From assembly GCA_964612425.1 (NCBI GenBank), contig CAZTDX010000004.1, positions 43,906-107,905 of the forward strand: a DNA stretch of 64,000 bases, given 5' to 3'. The first letter of the stretch is position 1, and every line of letters begins with the position of its first letter. The notes under the pieces were generated by a model. It was not told the origin of the DNA. It searched no databases and saw nothing but the letters and a program-made list of their open reading frames with translations. This document shows positions 8,664 through 18,024 of the stretch, one piece after another. The DNA comes from CAUJGP01 sp964612425. Lineage in GTDB: Bacteria; Bdellovibrionota; Bdellovibrionia; Bdellovibrionales; Bdellovibrionaceae. Made by a program: the position numbers and the translations under genes.

Positions 8664-9779
8664 ATGATTATCGGCGTACCAAAAGAAATTAAAATTAGTG
8701 AAAATCGAGTCGGTTTAACTGAAGCGGGAGTTAAGCAGTTGGTCAAAGAGGGCCATACTGTTATGGTTGAGGTGGATGCCGGCCTTGGTAGTGGCATCAC
8801 CAATGCTCAATACGAAAAAGCAGGCGCAAAAATGATTGCGACTAAAAAGGAAGTTTATCAAAAAGCTGAAATGATCATAAAAGTTAAAGAGCCTCTTCCT
8901 GATGAATATGATTTATTACAGCCTCAACAAATTTTATATACCTACTTGCATTTAGCCGCTGAGCCGAAGTTAACGCGTGTTCTATGTGAGAGAAAAGTTA
9001 AGGCCGTAGCTTACGAAACAATTCAGCTCGACAATGGAAGTTTACCACTTTTGACCCCTATGAGTGAAGTTGCCGGAAGAATGGCTACTCAGATCGGGGC
9101 TTTTTATTTGCAGAAAGATCATGGTGGTAAAGGAATTTTATTGGGTGGAGTCACGGGAGTTCGACCTGCACGAGTAAGTATTATTGGCGGTGGTGTGGTT
9201 GGAACGAATGCCGCTAAAATGGCTGTGGGCTTGGGTGCTGATGTCACCATTTTAGATGTCAATCATGCGCGTCTTGAGTACTTAGATGATATTTTCCATG
9301 GTCGCTGTCGTACTTTATATTCCAATCCACAAAATATTGAGCAAGCAGTTCGAGAAAGTGATTTGTTAATTGGAGCTGTGTTACTTCCTGGAGCGAAAGC
9401 ACCAACATTGGTCTCTAAAGATTTAATAATCTCTATGGGTAAGGGGTCTGTAGTTGTTGATGTGGCTGTGGATCAAGGTGGTTGTATTGAAACCTGTCGC
9501 CCCACTTCGCACACTCAGCCCACCTATGAGATTGAGGGCGTGATTCATTACTGTGTTCCGAATATGCCAGGAGTGGTTTCTCGAACTTCGACGTATGCTC
9601 TCACAAATATGACTTTAAAGTATGGATCAATGCTTGCGGCCTATGGCGTAGAAGATGCCGTCGCAAAGGACAAAGCTTTGTTAAAAGGTTTAAATGTTTA
9701 TAATGGGTTTGTCTGTTATGAACCTGTTGCAAAGGATTTAGGATTAGAGTTTCGAGCCTATAGTCCAGCAAAAGGATAA
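8664..9779 (+). CDS. ald: alanine dehydrogenase
   Basis: Ald interconverts L-alanine and pyruvate plus ammonia with NAD(H). The 371-aa length is typical. Key residues fall at the standard family positions: R15, K75 (VKEP) and H96 (YLHLAAE) for pyruvate binding, and D270 (VAVDQGG) in the active site. The Rossmann motif GGGVVG lies near residues 175-180, following the conserved VTGVRPARV. The ribosome binding site AAGGAG is well placed. It lies 17 nt after lpxC and may be cotranscribed. It likely serves amino-acid catabolism in a protein-feeding organism; that context is inferred. Confidence 0.95.
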   Translation: MIIGVPKEIKISENRVGLTEAGVKQLVKEGHTVMVEVDAGLGSGITNAQYEKAGAKMIATKKEVYQKAEMIIKVKEPLPDEYDLLQPQQILYTYLHLAAEPKLTRVLCERKVKAVAYETIQLDNGSLPLLTPMSEVAGRMATQIGAFYLQKDHGGKGILLGGVTGVRPARVSIIGGGVVGTNAAKMAVGLGADVTILDVNHARLEYLDDIFHGRCRTLYSNPQNIEQAVRESDLLIGAVLLPGAKAPTLVSKDLIISMGKGSVVVDVAVDQGGCIETCRPTSHTQPTYEIEGVIHYCVPNMPGVVSRTSTYALTNMTLKYGSMLAAYGVEDAVAKDKALLKGLNVYNGFVCYEPVAKDLGLEFRAYSPAKG

Positions 9780-9796
9780 GAGAAAGTACTGAACAG

Positions 9797-9830
9797 AAAG
9801 TATAAATCTTTATTTGAGGACTTATACTTT
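9797..9830 (+). terminator. possible hairpin terminator after ald
   Basis: The arms AAAGTATAA (9797-9805) and TTATACTTT (9822-9830) can form a 9-bp stem with a 16-nt loop, 18 nt after the ald stop. The stem is AT-rich and no clear T-run follows, so this is a weak candidate. Confidence 0.35.
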
Positions 9831-9912
9831 GGTATAGATTGTCGTGAATATAAATAAGAGATATTTAATATTTAACGACAAAAAATTTAACTATTGTTAG
9901 AATCTTCAAGAG

Positions 9913-10677
9913 ATGAGTGCTAACAATAAGTCGAAGCGATTCAATGATAGAATATTTGTTAAAGGCGGTGGAGGCGGCGAAAAAGCTCCGATTCCATCAA
10001 TGCCTTCAGCAAGTCATGATGATATCACGCTGTTAGCACTACAGCTTTCCTGTCCACAGCGTTGGGAGCCAGGTCAGCATCAAAAATTTGAAAGTGTTCA
10101 TGAAATTCAAAATTTAGTAGCTATTACTGTGGAAACCCGCCATTTTTCAAGTCTTATTGTATTGGGCTCTAATAACTCAAAAAATATTTTTACAGATCTT
10201 GCCACTACCATTTCAAAACAATTGCATAGTATTATTAAATCCGCTCAAGAAAAAATATATTTTATTGAAGTGTTTCGGTTGATTGATCCCACGCAATTAC
10301 CATGGGATTTTTTTGTAAAGATGAGCGATTTTTGTTTTATGCAGGAAAATCCTAAGGGACCGGTTTTTTGTGGTTACTTCAGGCTTGAAAAAACGAATGA
10401 TGACGAAAGGTTTGAATCCCGTGCGGTTCAAACGCTCGTTGAAGGTGAAGTTTTAGAGCAAGATGTTTATCTTTATTTTAAGAAAAATAATCGATATATC
10501 AAAATTGCCAAAAAAGGTGAGCCTGTTCAGCAAAAACAGATTGATCGTCTCAGTTCTGGAGGGGTGACCGATCTTTACATGACCGCTGATCAAGGAATAG
10601 AAACTCAGCAGCGCCGAGTTCGACTTATTTTATTGGAACTTCAAGAAGATTACTCGCTCATGGTTAATGCAGGGTAG
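9913..10677 (+). CDS. hypothetical protein with a C-terminal VYLYFKKNNRYIKI module
   Basis: I cannot name the family. The 254-aa protein has no signal peptide or membrane segment and is predicted cytoplasmic. It begins with a basic, Gly-rich head (KGGGGGEK, residues 18-25). Near residues 180-225 it has DVYLYFKKNNRYIKIAKKG followed by RLSSGGVTDLYMT. This resembles the small module that often precedes HD-GYP or other signalling domains in Bdellovibrio-type proteins, but no such output domain follows. The ATG at 9913 follows a short AAGAG site. It stands alone between ald and an outer-membrane protein gene. Confidence 0.55.
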   Translation: MSANNKSKRFNDRIFVKGGGGGEKAPIPSMPSASHDDITLLALQLSCPQRWEPGQHQKFESVHEIQNLVAITVETRHFSSLIVLGSNNSKNIFTDLATTISKQLHSIIKSAQEKIYFIEVFRLIDPTQLPWDFFVKMSDFCFMQENPKGPVFCGYFRLEKTNDDERFESRAVQTLVEGEVLEQDVYLYFKKNNRYIKIAKKGEPVQQKQIDRLSSGGVTDLYMTADQGIETQQRRVRLILLELQEDYSLMVNAG

Positions 10678-10726
10678 ATGGACAATTAATTAATCATAGA
10701 TAATTCTTATTCAAAAAGGAGTATTT

Positions 10727-11299
10727 ATGAACTTTAAGAATTCGTTTACGGTCATCGTTATCAGTATAATAGTGAATACGTTTTCAAACGCTGTTTTCGC
10801 GCAAAAAGCCGGAGTCACTTTTGGCTTATCTCAAGTTCAAATTGAGGGAAAATCCGGTGTCAGTGTTGATAGCAACGGAAGCTATCAAGCGGGAGCGCTT
10901 TTTTATCAACCTATGGCGGAAAATATTAGTTTAAGAATGGGTGCTTTCTTTATGAAGGAGTTGCTAACGATCTCATCTTCGGGAGTAGACACTAAATTAG
11001 ATTTGTTGAATGTAAATGTGCCACTTACTCTGGGATATGGATTCACCGAAAGGTTTTTGCTTTTCGCAGGACCAGTATTGAGTGTCAATGCCTCCAAATC
11101 CTGTAAAAATACAACAACCTGTAATGTCAGTGACTTGAAAGTAAAAGGCACGGATGTTTTGTTGAGTCTTGGTGGTCATTTTCAAATGACGGAAGTTCTA
11201 GGAATGGAAGTCACCTATGATCGAATGAATGGTAAACCCTTTGAAGGTGCCTCTAGCGGTCAAACTTTTAATGTGAATTTTCAATATTTAATTGAATAG
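10727..11299 (+). CDS. small outer-membrane beta-barrel protein
   Basis: This is a 190-aa protein with a clear signal peptide (MNFKNSFTVIVISIIVN...AVFA, cleavage after FA near residue 25). The rest alternates hydrophobic and polar residues with turns (GVTFGLSQVQIEG, ISLRMGAFFMKE, LNVNVPLTLGYGF) and ends TFNVNFQYLIE, as in 8-stranded OmpX/OmpW-like barrels. Two Cys (SKSCKN, TTCNVS) lie in one predicted loop and may form a disulphide. It has a strong AAAAGGAG ribosome binding site, stands alone, and is followed by a good hairpin. No specific function is visible. Confidence 0.65.
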   Translation: MNFKNSFTVIVISIIVNTFSNAVFAQKAGVTFGLSQVQIEGKSGVSVDSNGSYQAGALFYQPMAENISLRMGAFFMKELLTISSSGVDTKLDLLNVNVPLTLGYGFTERFLLFAGPVLSVNASKSCKNTTTCNVSDLKVKGTDVLLSLGGHFQMTEVLGMEVTYDRMNGKPFEGASSGQTFNVNFQYLIE

Positions 11300-11309
11300 A
11301 GTGAGAGGG

Positions 11310-11341
11310 CGCGAACTCTTGAAATAAATCTTGAGTTCGCG
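11310..11341. terminator. convergent hairpin terminator
   Basis: CGCGAACTC (11310-11318) and GAGTTCGCG (11333-11341) pair perfectly over 9 bp with a 14-nt loop. The structure lies between the convergent ends of the barrel protein gene and the cheA-like gene, so it could end transcription from either side. Neither side has a long T-run. Confidence 0.55.
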
Positions 11342-11367
11342 AGAAAAGGGGACATTATCTTCGGGTT

Positions 11368-13110
11368 TTAACCGTGCTGCCTTCCAGATCGAGATCCTTG
11401 TATGAAATCCCTTAAGTAACGAAGATCAAGTATAATAGCTGGAGTACCATCGCCTAGGATGGTAACTCCGCTGGCGCCAGGGCAAGTTGTCATCTCTGGG
11501 CTGATAGGTTTTTGAACGGTACGATGGACGCCGAGAACTTGACTGACGACAAACCCAATTTTGGTTCGATCCACCGTTGCAATAAGAATCATATCGCGTT
11601 TACGATCAATGAGTTCCTGGTCATCGGAGTGACCTAAGATTTTACTAATATCCAATAGCTCTAGAATCTCTTCGCGCATTTGAATAACTTTGCTTCCCGC
11701 ATTGATGTCTAAACCTTGAACGTCAATGGCGCGAACAATTTCTTGGATTTGCGAAGATGGAATAATAAATTTTTGTCTTCCAATAGTAACAAGTAAACCA
11801 TTAAATAAAGAGAGAGTAAGGGGAAGTTTGATTCTAAATAAAGTTCCTTTATTTACTTCTGAAAAAATCTCGTGCGATCCCTTAAGGTGTAAAATGGTTT
11901 CTTTGACGATGTTCATGCCCACACCACGACCTGAAATCTCAGAGGCGATGTCTTTGGTTGAAAAACCATCGTGAAAAATTAAATTCAAAAGCTCTTCCCG
12001 AGTGAGGTTGTGGTCTGCTGGGATAATTCCTAAAGATATCGCTTTTTCAGCGAGCTTTGCGGGATCTAGACCTCCACCATCATCTTCGAGTTCAATAACA
12101 AAAGAAACCCCCTCACGTCGAGCGCGAAGGTGGATCATTCCGGCCTCGGGTTTGCCTTTGGCTTTTCGATCCTTTGGCGATTCAAGACCATGATCAACGG
12201 CGTTTCTGGCTAAGTGAATTAGTGGATCTGAAAGTTGATCAACAATCACTTTATCTAATTCATTGTCGGCGCCATGAAGAAAACACTGAACCTGCTTGCC
12301 AGTCATATAGGCGGCATCACGTATAGCACGCTCAAGTTTTGAAAAGGTCGCTTTAAGGTTGATCATTCTCAAGGTGAGAGTAGATTGTTGTAAATCAAAG
12401 GCAGTCTTTTTTAAATTAAAGATAGATCTCATAATATCGTCACGATATTTATTAAGGTCTTCTTTATAAAAATCTAAAGCTGAAAGATAAATGACTTGTT
12501 CTCCGAAGGCATTGAGAAGATCATCGATCTTTTTTAATGGAACGCGAATGAACTCATCGACAGTTCCTCTGTGAGCTGAAGCTAAATTAGGATTGTTTGG
12601 ATTCGAATTATCACTGTCAGAGAGTGACTTTGGCCCACGACTGGTGGAGGAGTTGGTGTTATTGTTATTAGTCGATTTATTTCCAGAGGCTGTAGTATTT
12701 TTTGCATTGTCACCGGCCTCGCGACCTGATTGCGCCATGACTATTTTAGCTTTTAGCTGAGTGTGATCTAATTTTACTGAGCGATCTTTTTTTAGAGCTT
12801 TCACATCGCTTCGCAGTCGATCCACGCATTCTAAGAGAGTATTGGTAATCTTCGTGGTAAGCGAGACTTCTCCGTTTTTAAGTGCAATGAGTAAGTTTTC
12901 GAGATTATGGGCAAAGTTTGCAAGTTCATCAAACCCAACGGCTTTAGAGGAGCCTTTAAAGTTGTGAAAAACTCTTTTTATTTGATCAAAGCTAGCAGGG
13001 TCGCCCTTTGTTTTTTCAATGCTAAGACATAGTGATTCGGCTTGATCAATAAGGTCGTCGGCTTCAACTAAAAATCCATCTTGGAGATTTTTTATAAAAT
13101 CATCATTCAT
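11368..13110 (-). CDS. cheA: CheA-type chemotaxis histidine kinase
   Basis: The 580-aa protein has CheA domains in order. The HPt domain (about 1-105) has phospho-accepting H49 in VFHNFKGSSKAVGF. An Asn/Ser-rich low-complexity linker follows (about 130-180). Then come the dimerisation helices, an HATPase domain (N-box HLARNAVDHGLESP, G1 EDDGGGLD, G2 SGRGVGMNIV), and a C-terminal CheW-like regulatory domain (about 435-575). I see no P2 (CheY/CheB-binding) domain, so coupling to a response regulator may differ from E. coli. No other che gene is adjacent (cheD is 18 kb away), so the partner receptor and CheY are elsewhere. The gene could also belong to a CheA-like non-motility pathway. Confidence 0.9.
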   Translation of the reverse strand: MNDDFIKNLQDGFLVEADDLIDQAESLCLSIEKTKGDPASFDQIKRVFHNFKGSSKAVGFDELANFAHNLENLLIALKNGEVSLTTKITNTLLECVDRLRSDVKALKKDRSVKLDHTQLKAKIVMAQSGREAGDNAKNTTASGNKSTNNNNTNSSTSRGPKSLSDSDNSNPNNPNLASAHRGTVDEFIRVPLKKIDDLLNAFGEQVIYLSALDFYKEDLNKYRDDIMRSIFNLKKTAFDLQQSTLTLRMINLKATFSKLERAIRDAAYMTGKQVQCFLHGADNELDKVIVDQLSDPLIHLARNAVDHGLESPKDRKAKGKPEAGMIHLRARREGVSFVIELEDDGGGLDPAKLAEKAISLGIIPADHNLTREELLNLIFHDGFSTKDIASEISGRGVGMNIVKETILHLKGSHEIFSEVNKGTLFRIKLPLTLSLFNGLLVTIGRQKFIIPSSQIQEIVRAIDVQGLDINAGSKVIQMREEILELLDISKILGHSDDQELIDRKRDMILIATVDRTKIGFVVSQVLGVHRTVQKPISPEMTTCPGASGVTILGDGTPAIILDLRYLRDFIQGSRSGRQHG

Positions 13111-13261
13111 GACAAAGTCCCTTTCGTCATAGATAAAACCAATAGTCTGGCTCTCCTAAAGTCTAACAGTAGGATGAAGGGATAGGGTACGATTTTTTAA
13201 GTTGAAGTACAAAACAACTAAACATCGACTGTTTGCATCATTTTGATATGTAACAAAACAT

Positions 13262-13546
13262 CCTCCCCTCTCCCGCCCATTCCTGACAGATGAAAGAGGG
13301 CGAGCATTTGAGTTATTAGTGGGAACTCAATTATTGAGAACAGGAGAGAGGCTTTGTTATTGGCGTGAAGGACGATTCGAAGTAGATTACATTTTAACTA
13401 AAGGACGAAAAGTCTGGGCCATTGAAGTAAAAACAGGTGACTCTAAAAAGAAATTTCCACAGGCGACACTTGTTTTTATTAATGAAGATAACTACAAGTT
13501 ATTTGAAAAAAATCCAATGACTTATTTAGAGTCTGCTAAAAGCTAA
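13262..13546 (+). pseudogene. C-terminal remnant of an AAA_14/DUF4143-type ATPase gene
   Basis: The frame reads DERGRAFELLVGTQLL... then YWREGRFEVDYILTKG and WAIEVKTGDSKKK. These are the C-terminal nuclease-like motifs of DUF4143 proteins (E-V-D...E-V-K). Only about 95 of the usual 380-450 residues are present. There is no P-loop domain and no ATG near the start; the first possible start is a GTG at 13319 inside the motif. It is most likely a decayed fragment. A second fragment of the same superfamily lies at 36.6-36.9 kb. Confidence 0.65.
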
Positions 13547-13600
13547 CCACAGACGCGAAGATATTATAAAGACTAAGCTCTTTGTCGTAGAGCTATTTAT

Positions 13601-14116
13601 TTAGAATGGAATATCGTCGAATTCACCACGAATTCGCGCTGGAAACTCAGGATAATTATCGTCATAATGTATTCCTGTCTCAGCATTACGATAATAAGTG
13701 TCATCAATAGCATCAGGTCGATCATCAACAACCAAATCGGGATCAATATTACCTGTGCTTTGCTCGATTTTAGCCCAACAATAAACCGAATCTATTTTAG
13801 AATAAACTTCGCACTTTTCATATGAAGAAAGTCTCTTATGGCTTGTGTATCGACATTGTTTATTTTGGTCACAGATATAATTTCCTTTTACAATTTCAAA
13901 GACTTGCGTTCCCCATTTTAATACCATAATGCCACTTAAGGCATTAGTGCTTTTGTTCGTAAATAGCTTTGAACTCTGGTAAATAACTTTAGTGTTCATC
14001 ACACCAACAGTTTTTACCTTTTTAATTTGATAAAGTGACGCATGAGTTATGCTAGAAAACAAAACATAAATAGACATCAATACAAAAAAATTGCTTAAAC
14101 TCTTTTTTGAAAACAT
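13601..14116 (-). CDS. secreted hypothetical protein
   Basis: The family is unknown. I start it at the ATG at 14114-14116, which has a GGGAG site and begins a signal peptide (MFSKKSLSNFFVLMSIYVLFSSITHA). The frame is open 18 codons further upstream without a better start. The mature part (about 145 aa) has four Cys in two spaced pairs (YICDQNKQC and KCEVYSKIDSVYC) that could form disulphides. It ends in an acidic, Tyr-rich tail (DLVVDDRPDAIDDTYY...). It is predicted to be periplasmic or exported. The 180-nt gap upstream holds no recognised feature. Confidence 0.55.
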   Translation of the reverse strand: MFSKKSLSNFFVLMSIYVLFSSITHASLYQIKKVKTVGVMNTKVIYQSSKLFTNKSTNALSGIMVLKWGTQVFEIVKGNYICDQNKQCRYTSHKRLSSYEKCEVYSKIDSVYCWAKIEQSTGNIDPDLVVDDRPDAIDDTYYRNAETGIHYDDNYPEFPARIRGEFDDIPF

Positions 14117-14302
14117 AAAACTCCCATTCCATTTTAAGAAAACATATAGATTAAGATTTCGAAAATTCAAGAGTAAAATCTATATTGAAATCTTATCGTA
14201 TATAAATTGCAAAAAATTCACTAGTTAATGTCTCAGAAATTGATCTTCAGGTCGTTGAGAATTGGAGTACCGTCAGGAGAGGGCAGGTAATTCTTTGCGG
14301 CT

Positions 14303-15154
14303 TTAAATACTAACGATAAGCAGCTCTTCTCCAGTGGATGGTTTCAATCCGTCAGCCCTATTTGAAAAGTACCGTGGTGTCATACCGGAAGTGGATTGAT
14401 GTTCTACATTTTTAAATCCAACTTCTATTGCAAGCTTTATCATTTCCTCTGGTGTAAAAAAACTAATAAAGGGAGTTCCAGAGGTTTGAGCGCCTTTGAT
14501 GGCTCTTTCGTATCCTAATCGATCCTCAGAGTTGACCAACTCAAGTGGCAGCATAAAAGTCATAATAAATTTCGAACCAGGAGCCAGTGTCATCATAAGT
14601 TGAAGCATTTCTATAATTGCAGATTTTGTTAAGTACATACTAACACCCATGGAAGTAACGAAAGTGGGTTTCTTAATATCAAAACCTGACTCTGTGAGTT
14701 CTTTCCACCACGCCAGGTGAGATTCAAAGTTGACTGGAACAAAATGAAGCCAAGACGGGATAGAATAACCAAGTTCATGAAGTCTTTGCTTTTTCCATTT
14801 TAAAGTATCTGACTTTTCTACTTCGAATACTTGAATTTTTGATGCAACTTCAGGTCGGCGTTGAGCAAAAGTATCGAGGCCAGCACCAAGGATGACGTAT
14901 TGATCGATTCTTTTATGAGTAACTTCATTTTCAACGAAGTCTTCAATAAAACGGGCGCGAGCAACAATAGAGGCGCGAAAAGTTTTTGTACCTTGAGGAT
15001 GCATATCAGGACGCTGTTGCCATCCCTCGTTCGGATTGACAAGTTTCAATCCTATTTCATCGACGAGAATATGAGGCGGGGAGTCGACTTGAACATGCAG
15101 GGCACGCCAAAGTGCCACTCGAACCGCTGTGCTATCTGGAATTGTTTGATTCAT
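14303..15154 (-). CDS. class I SAM-dependent methyltransferase (leucine carboxyl methyltransferase/TIGR00027 type)
   Basis: This 283-aa protein resembles the bacterial branch of the LCM family (PF04072). The SAM-binding motif is YVILGAGLDTFAQRRP (about residues 86-101) and is followed by VFEVEKSDTLKWKKQRL, the family's acidic loop. FVTSMGVSMYLTKSAI is the typical GVxMYL segment. The N-terminal ALWRALHVQVDSPPHILVDE also fits. Some relatives act on polyketides or small carboxylic acids, but the substrate here is unknown. It overlaps the upstream secreted-protein gene by 4 nt, so the two are cotranscribed. Confidence 0.8.
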   Translation of the reverse strand: MNQTIPDSTAVRVALWRALHVQVDSPPHILVDEIGLKLVNPNEGWQQRPDMHPQGTKTFRASIVARARFIEDFVENEVTHKRIDQYVILGAGLDTFAQRRPEVASKIQVFEVEKSDTLKWKKQRLHELGYSIPSWLHFVPVNFESHLAWWKELTESGFDIKKPTFVTSMGVSMYLTKSAIIEMLQLMMTLAPGSKFIMTFMLPLELVNSEDRLGYERAIKGAQTSGTPFISFFTPEEMIKLAIEVGFKNVEHQSTSGMTPRYFSNRADGLKPSTGEELLIVSI

Positions 15155-15555
15155 GGACTGTACAGTTTTGAAAATAGAAAGATGGAGTTTTGAGAGTTTC
15201 TCAATTTCAATAAATTTGGTTTATAATTAGGGACTGTATAGTTGGTAATTAATCCCAGAGGATAGGAGCCATGATCGGGAGAGGGTTTGATTGGTATTAA
15301 TTTTCCAAACTCGGTAGAAGAAGTGCTTTTTTCAGCGGGAATGATCGAATAATAAACAATGATCTGAGGGAAGGGCGGAGCAATTTGTTCTACTGAAAGG
15401 ATTTGCTGTTCATGAGTAACATCACTTTGAATTTGCAAATTAATAACTCTTCCATCCTCTGTTAAAGTTTGATAGGTGCCATCTTCGATGGACCAGGCAT
15501 TAGGACTTATAATCATTACAAGAACTAATGTAAGTGCATAAAAATATTGAGTCAT
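15151..15555 (-). CDS. small secreted hypothetical protein
   Basis: I chose the ATG at 15553-15555, which follows AAAGGAG by 6 nt. It gives a 134-aa protein with a signal peptide (MTQYFYALTLVLVMIISPNAWS). The frame is open 12 codons further upstream. The mature part starts IEDGTYQTLTEDGRVINLQ, a short beta-strand-rich sequence with no recognised domain. Its stop overlaps the start of the methyltransferase gene by 4 nt. leuS lies just downstream, starting after 15588, in the same direction of reading. Confidence 0.55.
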   Translation of the reverse strand: MTQYFYALTLVLVMIISPNAWSIEDGTYQTLTEDGRVINLQIQSDVTHEQQILSVEQIAPPFPQIIVYYSIIPAEKSTSSTEFGKLIPIKPSPDHGSYPLGLITNYTVPNYKPNLLKLRNSQNSIFLFSKLYSP

Positions 15556-15587
15556 AGGTTCTCCTTTGAATTTAGGTACTTTATTGT

Positions 15588-17981
15588 TCACTTGGTTATT
15601 AAATTTAAAATGCGTCCAGCTTTATAAATCACCTTTTCAATTTTTTTATCTCCAATGGCGGAAGAAACAGAAGTCACTGCTAAGGCTAGGGTCATCGCCT
15701 GTTCTTCGGTGGCCGCCAGAGGGATATCAATGGTTCCTCTGGTTTTCCCTAAGACTTGCACGGCCATTGTTACGGTATCATCTTTAACTAATTCTTGTTT
15801 ATACTGAGGCCAAGGTGCGAGAGAGACCAATCCTTGACCACCGAGTTTTTCCCAAAGCTCTTCGGCGAGATGAGGAGCGAAGGGCATTAGTAATTGCGCA
15901 AGTGTTTTGAGTGCAGACTGTGGTTTAATTTCTGCCTTATAAAGTTCATTAACAAAAATCATCATGGCACTGAGAGCTGTATTAAAACTCAAGGCTTCAA
16001 TATCTTCTGTTACTTTTTTAATAGTTTTATGCAGTGATTTCTCAAGGGACTCAGGCAGTTGGGTGTCAGTCGCAATCAAGTGTCCTTCCTCATTACAAGT
16101 CAATCTCCAAACGCGGTCAAGAAACCGCTTAACTCCATCAATGCCATTGGTGGCCCAGGGTTTGTCCTTATCAAGGGGGCCCATAAATGAAATATAACAG
16201 CGAGCTGCATCCGCGCCAAATTGATCACGAACTTCATCAGGATTAATAACATTACCTCGAGACTTTGACATTTTTTCGCCATCAGGTCCTAAGATTAAAC
16301 CTTGATGAACTAGTTTTTTAAAGGGCTCAGGGCATGAGACTAATCCAGCATCAAATAAAACTTTATGCCAAAAGCGAGAATAAAGTAAGTGACCAACCGT
16401 GTGTTCAGCGCCTCCTAAATAAAAATCTACGGGCATCCAATATTTTTGTGCAGCCTCACTAAAAGGAGCATGATCATTGTGTGGATCGATATATCGCAAG
16501 AAATACCAACTCGAGCCTGCAGATCCCGGCATGGTATCGGTTTCACGCAAGCCTTCTCCTAATTGACCTCGATAATGAACCCAGTCTTTGGAGCGAGCTA
16601 AGGGAGCTTCCCCAGATTCTGTAGGTTGATAATCAGCAACATCAGGAAGCACCACGGGAAGCTCTGCAACAGGCACTCCGCGAACAACGCCATCGGAGCA
16701 TTGAACGAGAGGGAAGGGTTCACCCCAATAGCGCTGTCGACTAAAGAGCCAGTCACGAAGTTTGTATTGAACGCGCTTTTTACCTACTCCTAAATTTTCG
16801 AGTTTTTCAATGGCCTTTTTAACAGCATTGGATTTTTCAAATCCATTTAAGAAGTCGGAGTTAACTAAAGTGCCTTCGCCCTCAAAAGGTAATTCACCAC
16901 CTTCTAAAACACGAATTATTTGTAAATTAAATTTATTTGCAAATTCAAAATCTCTAGAATCATGTCCGGGGACAGCCATTATAGCTCCCGTTCCATAATC
17001 CATAAGCACATAATCAGAAATCCAAATAGGAATCGGCTTTTTTGTCAAAGGATGTTCAACAAAAGCTCCGGTAAAGACACCCGATTTTTCGGTAGAGGCT
17101 TTACGCTCAATATCACTTTTACTTGCAGAAAGTGATTTATAATTTTGAACAGAGGAGTTTTGCTCAGGCGTCGTGATTTTGTCAATGAGTGGATGCTCAG
17201 GAGCCAGCACCATAAAACTCACGCCAAAGAGAGTGTCAGGTCGAGTGGTAAAAACTTCCAGTGAGTCTCTATGACCTAAAATAGAAAATTGAATTTCAGC
17301 GCCCTCACTTTTTCCAATCCAATGGCGCTGTGCCTCTTTGGTTCGCTCAGGCCAATCAATAAGATCTAGGTCTTGTAAGAGGCGTTCAGCATAATCTGTA
17401 ATTTTGAGCATCCACTGTTTCATCGGTTTACGAATAACCGGGTGACCACCCCGTTCGCTTTTTCCATCAACGACTTCGTCATTAGCAAGAACAGTACGAA
17501 GTGCTGGACACCAGTTCACCGGAGCTTCTGTTTGATAGGCTAATCCTTTTTCAAAAAGTTTAAGAAAAATAAATTGAGTCCATTTATAATAGGAAGGATC
17601 ACAAGTAGAAATTTCTCTCTCCCAATCAAAGCTAAACCCAAACGATTGAAGCACGCGGCGAAAGTTAGTGATAGCACTTTGTGTTGTCACATTGGGATGC
17701 ACGCCCGTTTGAATGGCGTATTGCTCAGCTGGTAAACCGAAAGCGTCGTAACCCATAGGATGTAAAACGTTGAAACCTAAGGCGCGTTTATATCGAGAGA
17801 CAATATCGGTTGGAGTGTAAGAGGCAAGATGGCCTACGTGCAAGCCAGAGCCAGAAGGATAAGGAAACATATCTAGGGCATAATACTTTTTTTTGTTAGA
17901 ATTATTTTCAGCTTTAAAGGCATTAGCCTCAGCCCATTTTTTTTGCCATTTTGAATCGATGGTGCTGTGATCGTAAGACAT
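15588..17981 (-). CDS. leuS: leucyl-tRNA synthetase
   Basis: This class I synthetase charges tRNA-Leu. The 797-aa protein has the HIGH-type motif as HVGH in YPSGSGLHVGHLASY (about residue 50) and the KMSKS loop in GEKMSKSRGNVINPDE (about residue 570). The CP1 editing domain lies between them (FTTRPDTLFGVSFMVLAPEH...GTGAIMAVPGHDSRD, with the conserved Thr-rich and D/H motifs). The C-terminal anticodon-binding and LeuRS C-terminal domains are complete. It is about 60 aa shorter than E. coli LeuS. I start it at the second ATG (M-S-Y-D), because the GAGAGAGG site abuts the first ATG two codons earlier. Confidence 0.95.
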   Translation of the reverse strand: MSYDHSTIDSKWQKKWAEANAFKAENNSNKKKYYALDMFPYPSGSGLHVGHLASYTPTDIVSRYKRALGFNVLHPMGYDAFGLPAEQYAIQTGVHPNVTTQSAITNFRRVLQSFGFSFDWEREISTCDPSYYKWTQFIFLKLFEKGLAYQTEAPVNWCPALRTVLANDEVVDGKSERGGHPVIRKPMKQWMLKITDYAERLLQDLDLIDWPERTKEAQRHWIGKSEGAEIQFSILGHRDSLEVFTTRPDTLFGVSFMVLAPEHPLIDKITTPEQNSSVQNYKSLSASKSDIERKASTEKSGVFTGAFVEHPLTKKPIPIWISDYVLMDYGTGAIMAVPGHDSRDFEFANKFNLQIIRVLEGGELPFEGEGTLVNSDFLNGFEKSNAVKKAIEKLENLGVGKKRVQYKLRDWLFSRQRYWGEPFPLVQCSDGVVRGVPVAELPVVLPDVADYQPTESGEAPLARSKDWVHYRGQLGEGLRETDTMPGSAGSSWYFLRYIDPHNDHAPFSEAAQKYWMPVDFYLGGAEHTVGHLLYSRFWHKVLFDAGLVSCPEPFKKLVHQGLILGPDGEKMSKSRGNVINPDEVRDQFGADAARCYISFMGPLDKDKPWATNGIDGVKRFLDRVWRLTCNEEGHLIATDTQLPESLEKSLHKTIKKVTEDIEALSFNTALSAMMIFVNELYKAEIKPQSALKTLAQLLMPFAPHLAEELWEKLGGQGLVSLAPWPQYKQELVKDDTVTMAVQVLGKTRGTIDIPLAATEEQAMTLALAVTSVSSAIGDKKIEKVIYKAGRILNLITK

Positions 17982-18024
17982 AATCATCCTCTCTCTTTGA
18001 ATTACAAAAAGATATCATAAATGA

